This document shows positions 13,160 through 25,080 of a stretch of 64,000 nt of DNA, in pieces. The notes below the pieces were generated by a model that was given only the letters and a program-made list of their open reading frames with translations, made no database searches and was not told where the DNA came from. Positions within the stretch are counted from its first letter, which is position 1, and each line of letters starts with the position of its first letter. This DNA is from Echinometra lucunter (taxonomy: Eukaryota; Echinodermata; Echinoidea; Camarodonta; Echinometridae): the NCBI GenBank assembly GCA_029962745.1, contig CM057162.1, forward strand, positions 12,495,874 through 12,559,873. The letters run 5' to 3'. A program made the translations under genes and the position numbers.

Positions 13160-13735
13160 TCTTAGCGTAAAGGAAATCCAAACCCTCTAGTCAAGTAATT
13201 TTTAAATCAAATTAGCTAAGACGGATTATAACAGATAAGCGAAAATTGGAACGAAATCGGACACGGAATACAAAAAAGTTATGGCTAAATGAAATTTCTA
13301 TATTACATATCTTGATACTACCATAGCTATTGATGACGTCATTTTGTTGAGTAATCCCCTTATGTTGTGTAAACAAATAAACATTTTCATTTTGCTCAAG
13401 ATTTGCACATTTTCTTCGGTTAAACTCAAAATATATCATGTAGGAATGCTTTCTGCACAACATATTTGGTATAAGGACAATGAAAACATGTTTTCTTTAA
13501 GAAAATAAAGAATACGTGAAATTCTTTGTACAAAATATTTTAGAGATGTCCACAAACTATTACATCATTATGCATCAATAGACACGGTAGTGTTAAAAAG
13601 GGAAATTTCATATATACATAACTTTCTTATTTTGTGTCCAATTTCTTTAAAAGTTTTGCTGATCTATTTTATTCTGTCTTAGCTTTGGATTGAAATTACT
13701 TGACTTGAGGAATTTGGATTCCTTTAAGCTTTGAA
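13160..13735. mobile_element. Palindromic MITE with internal TGACGTCA
   Basis: The left part (AAATCCAAACC...TCAAGTAATTT...GCTAAGACGG) is matched in inverse orientation by the right part (GTCTTAGCTTTGG...AAATTACTTGACTTGAGG). The arms are about 200 bp each, and the middle keeps an inverted CTATTGATG block. The left inner arm contains the palindrome TGACGTCA at about 13332. The reverse open frame at 13212-13463 is a reading through the arm. Confidence 0.6.
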
Positions 13736-14042
13736 AATGTTATCAGTCTTGAGGAAATTCGAGTATACTTTTTGGTTGTAGATGAATTGTTACACAATTT
13801 TTTAGTTGTTTTGCCGTGATGTCTGCTTCTGCTTCCTTAGATTTCGTTAGGCATACTACGTATAATAGCTGCTTAAGGCACGTAGATTGCAGTGTAATAT
13901 CCTATGACCATTATAATGAAAGAGTCACACATATGATAAAAAGAAAACTATAATTATACAGCACGTGAACAAAAATGTGTGTCTTATTGTCTTCACATTC
14001 CGATTTCTCAGAAAAAAAGGAATTGATATCAATTAGTATTGC

Positions 14043-14192
14043 ATGATTTCTTCGGTGCATGCCTCACTGGCCAGATGGATTGTATATGAAGATCCGTCTT
14101 GTTTTCTTGATATTACATGTATCGGATTTTGTACCGTTGTAGGAATTTACTTGTTGTTATTTTTGTTGAAGTTGTTTCTACTTAAAAGACAA
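14043..14192 (+). CDS. Candidate first exon encoding a membrane anchor, unassigned
   Basis: From ATG at 14043 the frame runs 50 codons and meets a strong donor, CAA|GTAAGTATG, in phase 0. The predicted peptide has a polar start followed by a long hydrophobic stretch (residues about 23-46, including VVGIYLLLFLLKLFLL) and then KRQ, the layout of an uncleaved signal anchor such as on membrane-bound oxidoreductases. Phase 0 does not fit the first Ig exon, which needs phase 1. Either it belongs to another gene, or an unseen exon intervenes, or it is chance. No downstream partner exon was found. Confidence 0.25.
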
Positions 14193-14370
14193 GTAAGTAT
14201 GCTTAGTTATGAAATGAACATGCAGGCAAGTTGATATCAAGTGTATGTCACGTTTCGTATCTCCGGGGATAAAATGCTGTACTCTCTTTTCATTACCACA
14301 GCCCAATTTATGTATAATAAAAAAAATATTTGATAAAAGAGTGTTTGGATATATTTCGAACTCCATATAT

Positions 14371-14617
14371 GAAGAGTTTGTTTGCAAAAGGGGTTAGATC
14401 TAGTTTTGTAACTTCAGAGAAAAATGCATGTATTTGCCAGGTTTTGTACAGGCGTCTATGGAAAAGTGAAATTAAAGAGAGCATTTTTTTCACTAGTGCT
14501 TTATAAATTTAGCTTGGTAATTTTGTTCAAAAGACAGAAACACAGTTGAATAATGTTCTGATATCAATAACTCAGTTTTCATCAAAAGTGGATCTAACCC
14601 CTTTTGCAAAAAAGCTC

Positions 14618-14620
<3 letters not shown>
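14371..14620. mobile_element. MITE with 30-bp terminal inverted repeats
   Basis: GAAGAGTTTGTTTGCAAAAG at the left end (14371-14400 in full) is the inverse of 14591-14620, with few mismatches. AT-rich ATAT flanks lie on both sides and the right flank has grown into a TA microsatellite (14621-14653). It is 250 bp with no coding capacity, and a Tc1/mariner-type TA target is plausible but unproven. Confidence 0.7.

Positions 14621-14653
<33 letters not shown>
14621..14653. repeat. (TA)n microsatellite
   Basis: A pure TA run directly abuts the right end of the MITE at 14371-14620. Confidence 0.9.
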
Positions 14654-14657
<4 letters not shown>

Positions 14658-16799
14658 GTCACGAATCCCTCCAGACAAAGCCCAGTTGGTCTAGTGAGAT
14701 ATCACTCTAGCCCGAATAAGTACACATAGGGGAACCATTACTTTGATTTCACAGAAGTCCCAAGTCACAAGGGTCCTTACGGCCCTTATTCTCCTATGTC
14801 ACATTGATCATATGTCAAACTGGTCCTCTCTCATGTGAATCCTTTGTCTCATTAATCATGTCCCTTAAGATCCAAATCAATCTATGTTTCATGCTGGTAT
14901 CTTACCGCTACTGTTATTCTCAGGCGCTAACATGTAAAATCTTTGTTTTCTTTTGTTCTAAATTAATTGCACTATATGGACACTAATAAATTCACTATCT
15001 GGCCTTTGTTTTCCCTCGGAGATTGAGCTTTTTCATACATTTTTTTTTTCTGCAGACAGCATAGGCTCCTAACGCTCACAGCTATTCTTATTTCTCATAG
15101 ATTTTCCCCCGGTCTAAAACAATGACGCCATTTTGTCCCACCTGACGGGGGATGTTGTCCCTAGAGATTTGTGAATTATAGATGAACAAGTAGATTATGC
15201 ACTTTGACGGTATCTGCACTTTATCTTAACTAGTCCAATGTAAAAAAAAAAAGTGTCTGTTTGATTAGATGCGGTAATTAGTGTTGTCACCTTTTTCGAG
15301 GGGGGGGGGTATATCTTGAATGGAGTCATACTTTAGAATAAAGGGACAATTTTTATACTAAATTTAGTTAATCAAGGTTTTTGCGTCTCATGCGATGAAA
15401 GTAGAGAGCCAACAGCAATAGCATGCTCTCGCCTTTCGGCAATAAACTAACATTTAAAATAAAAATAAGCAAATTACATTATGGTACATAGTGATAACAG
15501 TACCACGTTGGTTAAATTGTCACTATGTCCAAGTATTTTCAGTTTAACGCAAAAATAAGAAACTATAAGTTTCTCCATTTTTAGTGCATCATGCTTAGCA
15601 ATGGTATTAGAGAATGAGTGGAGACAAATTCTTTACACTGATTGTATCATCTTAAAAAACCCAACAACATACCATCTTAATTTCGTCAGTAATGATTCGT
15701 TATCTACCTTTAATAGTTGAAAGCAAGAAGTAAGAAGAATATCCACTCTGCGTAAAATCATATCACCTGTGACTCTCACAAGCCGATAAATTGAAAGGCA
15801 TTATTTCCACCAATATGTCTGAGTTGCACCTTAAGCTCATCTGATTGCAAAAATTTTACAAAACAGAAAACATACGATATTTTAAGCTCAAGGGTATACC
15901 ATATATTAAATTAGTATCTATTGGTATAAATACTCAGGGTCTGCAGGATAATGTACAGAAGAATAAAACATTCACAAATAATGAATTATGAATACCTAAG
16001 AAGATTTGATGTGCATACATACGCCCATATATGGGGTGTACCGTTGTCTGAGTTTCAGCTTATTTCAAAGTCGAAAATCGCAGAACAATGGGCAAACCAA
16101 GAATTTGGAAACAAAATCAAGGCCGAATAGAAGTCTAAGTATACAATCGTTCGGTGGTTAATTCATTCAAGGATGGGGGGGGGGGGGGGGAGAGAGGGGG
16201 TATATCAAACTGTTAACGAACGATAATGAAACAGAAGTGGGGTAAGTACCGTCCCCTGTGGTACTCCCAGGATCTTCTACCGAGGGTCCCGTACCAATAA
16301 ATTAAAAATGCAGTAGCGAAGAGGAAAATGATTAGGTGGAATATTCGTCTGCCTCCTGAACGACCCCGAAGGGACCCTAATAGGCCTTCATCCCTGACCT
16401 TGAAAGGGTTGGAGGGAAGGTGTCAGACCATTCATAACTCATTAGAGTACTTACATTCAAGGATATCCGATACATATTTGATTGGGTATTATGTATATAC
16501 CAGCGGAAGTTTGCATTTTTCCTGAACTAAATTGTATCACCAACTTCATCTATTTACGGAAGATCTGATGGCTGCAAAGTGATGTGCAAGTCGCTGCCAG
16601 ATAGCTAATATTTTTGACATGTGTAGATGTTGGACAGAAAGAAAGAAATTGCTTTGTTTACACGACCGAAGTCTTTACAGAGAAAAATTAGAGCAGGAAT
16701 GAGAGATATAATTGCAGCTTGGTTAAAGCCAATATTACTAGTATTCAAAGTCCTTTGGAAATGCATAGACGTGTTGCATCATAATGTGATGTGTACTCT

Positions 16800-16970
16800 T
16801 GTTATCATTATCATTATCTTTGCTATTGTTAATGTTATTATTAGTATTATCATCGTCATTATCATTATTGTTATTATCATTACTATCATTATCATCATTA
16901 TCATTATTATTATCATTAGTAGTAGTAGTAGTAGTATCATAATTATCATTATCATTATTTTTTATAATTA
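16800..16970. repeat. ATT/ATC and AGT trinucleotide repeat
   Basis: Imperfect ATT and ATC triplets with an internal AGT block (about 16918-16935). The open frame across it is Ile/Ser-rich and is not a gene. Confidence 0.9.
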
Positions 16971-18050
16971 ATAATCTTCCTAATGGCCTCTTCCGTTCAC
17001 TTCCGTGAAAGGTATATGACCTCAGACAATATTTCAGAAAAACTATATAATCCTGGTAAATTCATCAGAGAAGTGAATCCAGTATGTGATGCCTGAAATC
17101 GTCCAAAGTAGGCATTTACATGGATTTTTTTTCTTTATTTGGGTGCTTTTTCGATTGCCTTGCGGTGGCCATGATGCTGCGGTGTCATAATTTTTTTCTT
17201 CAAAATTAGTTGAATGTTTAATTGGTGTATTTCGGTTATATGGAACAAAATAATAACCATTAAAGAATTGTGGAATGTAGATGGGAGCAGGATCTTTTTT
17301 TTTTTCTTTTTTTTTTCTTTTTTTTTTAAGAACAATACAAAACCTATTTATATACTAGTTCGTTATCACCTTGGTGCTCCTATGAGAGCAATCACTATAT
17401 TCCTGGTACGAAATTGGTTCTGACGTCTTGGAGTAAAGTCAGTATGAAATATGAATAACAACATAAAGTTGCCCAAAGCACGTTTAAGAATCAATCGAAA
17501 TCATACCTTCGTTCTCAAAAGCAGAAAAGAGATTTAATATCACTGTCCTGAGGTGGTATGGTTGGATGAATTAATTCATTGTTTTACAAGTGCAGGTTTA
17601 TCTTCATTTACGCTTTTTTACGTTTTAAGCTTTTAGTACTCCATATCTCCACAAATTGTACCGAGAATTAAACTTCAGTGCATGGCAACTCGGAATAACG
17701 TCTAGGCCACGGTGTAAGTAAAAGGGAAGTTGTTTTTTTTCAATTTCGCATACCCTCTTCTGTCTAATGAACTTTCTTTTCAGAGCAAGTAGGTAATGCT
17801 TCTAAATGGCTTAGCATGAGAATTTTGAAAACTTTTGTAATTTTACAACAGCGAGGGATCCCCTTAATAAAAACCCACGCCAACTTTTTTTTTTGAATGC
17901 GAGTATGAAGTGATTAATGAAGAGGAAATGTATGTTATGGTAAAAAAAGGCTCTCGCCAGAAATATTCTCATCTCGCTAAATTGGTCCAGAAAGACCTTC
18001 ATTTTTCCACTTCGAATAATACTTTCACATCTACTGAAGATGTGCTTTCC

Positions 18051-18456
18051 CAGCTTCCTTGAGATAAGCTTTCTCTCTGCTTATGATGTTATGTCACATT
18101 TCTTTAAGATAAGTGCGACCTCTGCTTAAGATTAAATCCTAAATCCACTTTTGAAATATACATTTCTATCTAAGATGAGATTTCACAGCTTCCTTAAGAT
18201 AAATTTTCTCTCTGCTTGTGATGTTGTGCCACATTTCCTTAAGATAAGTGTTACCTCTGCTTAAGATTAAACTGTCAATCCACTTTTTAAATATACCTTA
18301 CAAACCTAAGAGGTGCTTTTACAGCTTCCTTGAGATATGCTTTTTTTCTACTTTAGATATTATGTCACAAATACTTCAGATGAGTGTCACTTTCGCTTAT
18401 GGATGAACCTATCAATCCACTTTTGGAAAATACCTTTACATCTTCTCAAGACATAC
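18051..18456. repeat. ~136-bp tandem repeat, three degenerate copies
   Basis: Units start at CAGCTTCCTTGAGATA (18051), CAGCTTCCTTAAGATA (18186) and CAGCTTCCTTGAGATA (18322), giving periods of 135 and 136. Each unit carries internal variants of CTTAAGATAAGTG about 35-40 bases apart, so the unit itself seems to come from a shorter ancestral repeat. Weaker copies trail on to about 18700. Confidence 0.8.
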
Positions 18457-20829
18457 CTAAGTTGATAGGATTTCACATGTTCCAATACTTTTCTCAACTG
18501 CTTAAAGTATCCTTTCACACAGAGGCGTAGGATATATATTCATATCTACTAAAGATATGTTTTGTTATCGGCTGCAGAGATTGCTTGCACATAGAATTTT
18601 TAAAAAAGACTATATCTGTTAAAAGTGCTTTTAATTCTGATGTATGCTCTTCACTTCTACTTAGGATAACTATCTTATCCTGAAGATAAGTAACGACGTC
18701 TACTCGAAATTTCTTTTATTTCCTAGGATTTAAGATATAATCATAATTTTCCCAAACAAACGCCTGTCGCCTACTAACCATTTTCTTTCATTCTTACGTA
18801 AGAATCTAGAATATGTTGGGTTATAGGATGAAATCATGATATCTATTTGAACATGAACATATTTCGCAATATACAGCTGAATTATATTGTAATGTTGAAA
18901 ACCACAAGATAAAATAATTGTACATCTGAACAAAAAGAGAATATAGATCCAGTGAAGCGGTTTTTGTTTTTGTTTACTGATTATTCAGTTCTGTATATTC
19001 TGACTCTGTTCACATGGACTCTCTTTAAACCCCCAACTCTAACTTCTCATAATAAGCTTGTTTCGTGTGGAGTAAACTATTTTCATAATTCTTTGTACTG
19101 TTTTGTACCGTATTTTTATTCAAATCTTTTCGAACATTTTGTCGTCAAATCGTATTGCCTTTTCTCCAGCTGCACACTGTTTTCAAACAAAATGTTTCAA
19201 TTGGCTTATACTTATTGAAGTAATTGCTTTTCTCCGCTTTTTAAAGCATGCTGATTGCAGTTTAGAGTGCATGTAGTAGACGCAGTTTTGTTCTGTTTTG
19301 TGTGTGTTGAGTTAAAAATATCATTTTGTTGATTTTTCGCTGCAGAAATATTTTCAGAAGTCATTGCTTCACGATTAAATTATCATTGTTCTCTATTCAT
19401 TTTGTCATCCATCCCTTCGCACCATTATTTAATGTTTGTTCCTAAAACATTACAGCCCCCATTATAAGACGAGTATCGGGTAAGATAAGGAAACTAATTT
19501 AGATTGGAAATTTTGAGATATAGAGTTGAGCGTGAGTGTGGATTGACACATGCGAGTCATGTGAATTGATGAACTGACATTGAATGACATTACGAGTTTA
19601 TTGCACGATTGCATGATTGCATGGCATGAATCATTCCGTGATTAAAATGACCTTTGCTATCATTTTTTTTTCTTTTCCAGATGTTTTGATATCAAAATGA
19701 AACAAAACGTTTGGCTGAATCGTTAGGGAATGCAATAATCGGCTGTGATAAATTGTTTTACATTGATGTGACTTTGATAAAAAAAATGTACCTTTTTAAT
19801 CTTGGTAGGTTTATGATATAATACACTATTTTCATGATGCTTAAATAAGTGTATATCAGAACGGTAAGGTCTTCGTATATGTTTTTCAAGCGGAATTTGC
19901 GAAATAAATCGGAAAATTCACGGGCTGATAATGACCTGACAGTTTTCTCGAAAATGGGAGAAGTTACTAAGCCGGCAGAAAAATTGCGTGTATTCCTTTG
20001 CAATGTAAGACCTCCGAAAATCAAAGATGGAGAGTTCGAACATGTCGGAAGTCGCATGAAGAGTTTGCAGTGTCATGTGAATATGAACAGCTTCTGATAA
20101 ATTCCGCCATATTTTATATTCTTTTCAGGTTTCATACCCATTTTCCAGTTTGATAATTTTGCATTTCTGCATGAGCATGAATCATGCATGCCTTGTGTAG
20201 ATTTTAGTAGCATGTAATTTGATTTTTTTTTCTTGCGCCTTAAGATTTTTAAAAAAATCATGGAAAGTGATCAGATTTACATAACGTACGCAAGAGAAAA
20301 TCCACACAGATTCAATAAATATCTAAATAATTGAATTCATTATCATATATTTTGTTGGCTCATAGAATTATATAGATATGAACCATTCATACACATCACA
20401 ATTTTTTTCAGGGCGCGCCAGTAAAACCTCATCGTAAAGCCGGGGGGCTACCTAATCTTGGTGCCTAAGGCTCTGACAGAATTCCCATAAAGTGAAGCGG
20501 GGGGGGGGGGGGGAATCGAATTTTTTAAGTGGAAATGCAATTGTCTTGATGCTTTAACCTATCCAGATTTGAAGCAAAATTTTACCAGTTATCCCGTCTG
20601 ATCGAGTTATAAAGCAAATTTATTAAACTGCGTTATTATTATTAACTAAGTAAATTAAGAGAAAGTTCTCGAGGAAAGTGATTCAGTAGCATGGAGCAAA
20701 TTCTTCCTCACTGACGCGCCAAATTGTCACGTGGTTAGGAATTTCGACATAGCAGGATGTAGTGGTCTTATTGCATGAACTGTACTGATTCATAACAAGG
20801 TAAACATTTCTTTTACTTTGTCTCCGAAG

Positions 20830-20970
20830 CTCCCGGGATGCCTTATTTCATCACACACGATGTACAGGTCTTGATTCGAGTGAATGAGGGAGGCCACGCC
20901 CATTTCAAATGCAGAGTGTCTGACCTCGGAGATTACCACGTTATCTGGTATAAAAGCAACAAGGGAAGAA
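20830..20970 (+). CDS. Ig gene, exon A: first half of Ig1
   Basis: The acceptor TCTCCGAAG| is preceded by a pyrimidine-rich run, and the donor is |GTAAGTATA. The exon begins with two bases completing a codon and ends with one base, so both introns are phase 1. Residues 1-46 carry the Ig B-strand cysteine (C27 in HFKCRV) and the C-strand tryptophan (W39 in VIWYK), with the preceding VNEGG turn typical of V/I-set domains. It is the most 5' exon recognised. The phase-1 start means the previous exon must supply the signal peptide and one base. Confidence 0.85.
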
Positions 20971-22599
20971 GTAAGTATATCGATGGCTATTTTCTCGAAG
21001 TATGACTTCTTTCAATAAATATAACTTAAAGGTTTTCAGTAATTTGGGGATCTAGAAAGGACAAATCACGCGCTGTAATAATGATTTAAATTTGACTAAA
21101 GGACATGAAGGAGTCATAGAAGCATTTTAGCATAATTTTCTTTTCTATTAGAAGCGCTCACTCGTACACTTTTTGTTTTTCCATATTTTTCATGAGAGAT
21201 TTCATTCAAAATAAATCATTACATTATATAAATCAATGTATATAATTCCATATGAATACAAATCTTCATTTCGTTTTCATAACATAATTTGATAAATTGA
21301 TTATATATTCACGAATTCAATGAGCAAAGAGAAAGGGAAAACAGAATGAAATCAGTTACATAAAAACAAAATACATAATCCCAAACCTTAACATATGCCC
21401 CCCCCCCCTCCGCACATCTACATAAAACATGCACGCACTCACACTCCCCTTCCTGCCAGTTACAAGCCATTATTAGTTTTTACACTCTTAAAAATTCCAA
21501 ATCAGATTTGACCCGGAAAAGAGTCCGTTGGGGCTACACTCCGTTCCGGGTCAAAGATGACCCGGAGTAAAGTAAAAATGACCCGGAATACGGTCAAATG
21601 TGACCCGGAACCAAGTCTTCATGACCCTATTCCGGGTCATTATTTGACCCAGAACGGAGTGTGGCCTCAATGGACTCTTTTCCGGGTCAATTTGACCTGG
21701 AATTTTTAAGAGTGTACCTTAAGTGGCATTTCGTCAATCTTTGTTCTCTTTATTTCGTCAATACGCACTTGAAGTCTTCGTGACCCGTTGATGACTGGTG
21801 GTTATTTTTTTCACACTTTGAACTTGAGAAAATCGCAAATGAAATCCAGTCGACTACAAAATATGATGTGTACCTCAGAGAACTGGTCTCTTATGGCGCT
21901 TTCGCTCTCAATCCCGCATTCTATTCGTGAAAAGGGTTTTCGAAAGACGTATAAATTGCGAAGTGCCATGCTAGTTGGCGAAATTTCTGCTCGGCCTAGG
22001 TGGGATTTAATCCTTTTTAGACCATGTAGAAGAGACAAAATCCCAAGACCCCTTCTAACGCAACAACTATTCTCATCCTCTGCTTTGTGAAAAAAAAGAC
22101 TGATGTCATTTAAAATTGGAGCATTTCAAATTCAAATGATTAAACAGAGATGGTAAAGAGATAGTGGTTTGATTTGATATGCCATCCATCATGTATTTAA
22201 CGCAATGTGATTAATCAGCCTTCTTATACATGAATTTCCCTGGAGCTTTGTTACATTTTAACTTTGTAAAATAAGTTTAAGGGATCTACGAAGCTCACTT
22301 TCAAATGTGGGTATATGACCCATTTTTAGAAAATAAAGTAGTCATCATGGCTGTAAAAATCATTATGCACAGAAACAAGGAAATGTATAAAATCCCAAAA
22401 TGTTTTTGTCCTGCTCCTCCTAAATCGCCCACCTCATCACGCCAAGAAATGGGCGACTAGTCACAACGCTATATCAAAGATGACGACCATTTTGCTGTGA
22501 AATTATACAAAAACTTTATGCACAGGTTTCTATATAGGCCTATGGAGTTTAAAAGCATTTTATTCAAATATCATTTTACTTACTCTTTCCATCCTGCAG
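20971..22599. other. Intron A-B (1.6 kb), splits Ig1 in phase 1
   Basis: It contains the TA-bounded element at 21481-21716, a C-rich run near 21399 and otherwise AT-rich sequence. Open frames at 21788-22090 on both strands show no recognisable domain and are interrupted in alternative frames. Confidence 0.7.
21481..21716. mobile_element. MITE built of GACCCGGA subrepeats
   Basis: The ends TACACTCTTAAAAATTCC and GGAATTTTTAAGAGTGTA are perfect inverses including the TA. Inside, the octamer GACCCGGA and its complement TCCGGGTC recur roughly every 20-25 bases. TA-flanked inverted repeats suggest a Tc1/mariner-type mover, which is inference. Confidence 0.8.
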
Positions 22600-22785
22600 G
22601 GTCCCTCATCTCAGTTGGCCAAGAGATAATGGACCAGTCGCGACAGTATCTTAAAGATGGTGACTTCGTGAATTCGACCTTTGACCTTCGACTTCCAAAC
22701 GTGCAAAGGTCAGACGAGGATAGATACACGTGTACTATTCAAACACATCCTCCAACTGAGCTCAACTTTACGCTGCTTGTATCAT
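22600..22785 (+). CDS. Ig gene, exon B: second half of Ig1
   Basis: The acceptor is TCCTGCAG| and the donor |GTAAGTTTC; both introns are phase 1. It encodes residues 47-108, closing Ig1 with the F-strand motif DEDRYTC (C91) and the G strand NFTLLVS. The DxRYTC/Q-x-THPP pattern is close to first Ig domains of Lachesin, Dpr and IgLON proteins (family knowledge, not searched). Sequons are visible at NST and NFT. The frame through the exon is uninterrupted and agrees with exon A: the split codon reads Arg. Confidence 0.88.
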
Positions 22786-22828
22786 GTAAGTTTCCAACAT
22801 TGTCTTAACCCATTGGCTACAGGAACCT

Positions 22829-22973
22829 GGGCCCGATTAATAAAACTTGTTATTAATGACAAGTTGCAGTAACTGTTATAAGCTACTGAAATCCTTGCAT
22901 CTGATGGGCTGAGAACAAATTTGTCATAGAAATGTGGCAGTTGTTACTGATAACATGTTTTATGAAACGGGGC
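22829..22973. mobile_element. Palindromic GTTTCAT element (copy A)
   Basis: The ends (GGGCCCGATTAATAAAACTTG and CATGTTTTATGAAACGGGGC) are inverse-related and the centre holds CTGATGGGCTGAG. The same layout occurs at 28807, 47229 and 63826. It lies 43 bases downstream of exon B. Confidence 0.7.
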
Positions 22974-23517
22974 ACTGTTGACCCCTGTATTAAGCCTATG
23001 GGAATGACAGAATCCACTGGTCAACGGGTTGACCATTGTGAGCTGGATCAGCTTTGTTTGATATACCTTGACGTTTTTATAACAATGTCGTTTCAACGAA
23101 ATATTTGTTATACTGGCCCCAAACTCCATAATTACATTCCACTTACAAATATGAACTTAACACAGAATGGATTAATCCAAACGCTACGGTTTGAGTGTAG
23201 AGAGAAAGAGGGGAGAGATAGATAGATAGAGAGTGGGGGAGGGAGGGGAATGGAGAGAAACGAAGAACGGAAGAAGAGATGGAAGCAAGAAATGACTACA
23301 TCAGGTAGAGCTCTCCTTTGTTTAAAAACAGATATGGGCTATCATTTTATGCAACTAAGATTCACGGGCGTACGCCAATACAAGCATCGCTTCTTTAGCA
23401 CACCCCTCCCCGTTTCAATGTTCTCTACATTTTTCTCCTGATCTCCACAATATTATTTACATTGTAAGTTACATGCACATGTATATATTATATTTATACA
23501 TACATACATACATACAT

Positions 23518-23525
<8 letters not shown>

Positions 23526-23561
<36 letters not shown>

Positions 23562-23722
23562 GAATAATAAGTTACACAGTTGACGTGTGGTTCATCAGTA
23601 CTTTATTGTGTCGCTACTCGTGTGAACCACACGTCAACTGTGTAACTTATTATTCATTTATTTTATGCTCTGCCTCATCACGGACATTGAGCACTGTTAA
23701 TTACAAGGATAGCATTCACCAA

Positions 23723-23762
<40 letters not shown>
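23526..23762. repeat. Perfect 37-bp hairpin between TA microsatellites
   Basis: Bases 23558-23594 and 23623-23659 are exact inverse complements over 37 bases, with a 28-base spacer. The outer ends read AAATGAATAATAAG and CTTATTATTCATTT. A TA run lies to the left (23526-23557) and another to the right (about 23724-23760), followed by a GT run. The perfect identity implies a recent origin or ongoing correction. Confidence 0.9.
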
Positions 23763-23794
<32 letters not shown>

Positions 23795-25011
23795 TAATAT
23801 ACACATACAGTATGCTTTGTACAAGCTTGAATTTATAGTCAGATTGAAATGGAAATAAATAGATAAATAAAAAAATCAAACTAAATCAAATATGGTCAAT
23901 CACTGATATTAAAGCAATATACACTGTTGGAAAACATCCATTCATTGCTGACAGGAAGAAGCCTTAATAAATTAATATTTTCAGCATATTGGTAATGACA
24001 AAGATATAATGATCATTCAGAAGTTTCCGTTAGATAGCTGTTTAGAAGAAATGGTTGCTTCATCCCTGGTATGCAGTCTTTGCACAGCTGCTTGTAATGC
24101 TAATGGACTTTAAAACAATTTTGATAAAATTGTACCCGACTTTGGGTAGAGAGATAACATGTATGCATGTTTGTTGGGTAACCCCCCCCCCCCCCCTTTA
24201 TTTGAGGGTATCGTAAAGATTTGTTGTGTAAAACTTTACCCGATGTTGGGTCAAATCTATCCAACCTTAGGTAGGTTTTTACCAAACATATCTTATATTG
24301 TTCTGAATGTTTGCCACTATGACTTAGTTCTTGTTGCATGTACGATATGGTTTTAATATGGGGGTGAGGCACGGATTGGTTCTGTCCTTTCCACCAATAT
24401 CCGCCACTGCCCCTCAAGATGACGTGCAAAATATACCACACCCTGGTGATAATCATAACCTCTTTAGTCGCGGAAAGTCGAATCGGTAGTCTTTGGGTTA
24501 AGGGTGACACGACATATCTCCACTAAGCTGCGTGCGTCGTTGAGTGGAATTTTAATAGAGTTCGCTCAAACTACCCACGAGGGACCAATTTGATGCCGTA
24601 CGCTGCTGAAAATGGTCCATCAATGTCTAAAACCTGTGAAGCATATTAACGGTGGAAAGTGCTAAGGCCTTAGCATGTGTCCCGAATGCCTGCCCCACTT
24701 TTCACCGCCAAGATGAATAACGAAGTCTTTAACATGAGGTGTGAGTAAAACTATGGACTGATTATTACATTAATGCTAATTAGCATTTCGATTTCCTTCC
24801 AAATTATCTCTGCTCATTCATGACTTGGTGCCCTCTCAACTGATCATTATGAAAGGGAATTTTAGAGACGTACATGCAATACAGCGCTCGTTCTTTTATT
24901 TGTTTTTATTTATTAATTATTGATAATCCAAGTACGTCAGCAATATCATCAATCTGTAAAAAGGGAAACACACACAGAACTTTGCTTTCAGTTCATGATA
25001 ATACCAGGAAG

Positions 25012-25080
25012 TTCAAGTTCAAGTTCATTTATTTCTTTCCACTAAACTGGAAACAATACATTCATGAACAATATCAATAA
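25012..25080 (-). mobile_element. LINE-like AAGTTC tail fragment
   Basis: TTCAAGTTCAAGTTCATTTATTT is read on the minus strand as an AAATAAATGAACTTGAACTTG tail, a form seen at 3' ends of non-LTR elements in echinoderms (recollection). A second tail with four hexamers lies at 40988-41030. No coding part is attached. Confidence 0.4.

Larger units (their letters stand above)
1..20829. other. Upstream flank or 5' intron, no confirmed exon
   Basis: No exon in this stretch could be joined with confidence to the Ig gene downstream, although that gene needs at least one further 5' exon ending in phase 1 and carrying a signal peptide. Apart from the elements listed separately, nothing is seen at 1-1091 (a run of 18 C lies at 292-309), 1201-2860, 3720-5018, 5323-5864, 7482-8800, 8900-9870, 10324-11100, 11230-12400, 14660-16780, 16980-18050 and 18710-20829. 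The stretch 8210-8450 is richer in G+C and CpG than its surroundings and could be regulatory, but no motif supports that. Runs of G lie near 9281, 15301 and 16176. Confidence 0.6.

Noticed and set aside
19758..20097. Overlapping open frames on both strands
   Set aside because: No recognised domain, no convincing splice signals and no phase match to the first Ig exon.
21788..22090. 100-codon frame in the Ig1 intron
   Set aside because: Protein-like words occur in several frames but each is interrupted, and no splice sites fit; probably an old repeat.
24100..24510. 136-codon minus-strand frame
   Set aside because: It crosses a C run and repeat fragments; composition and content do not look coding.
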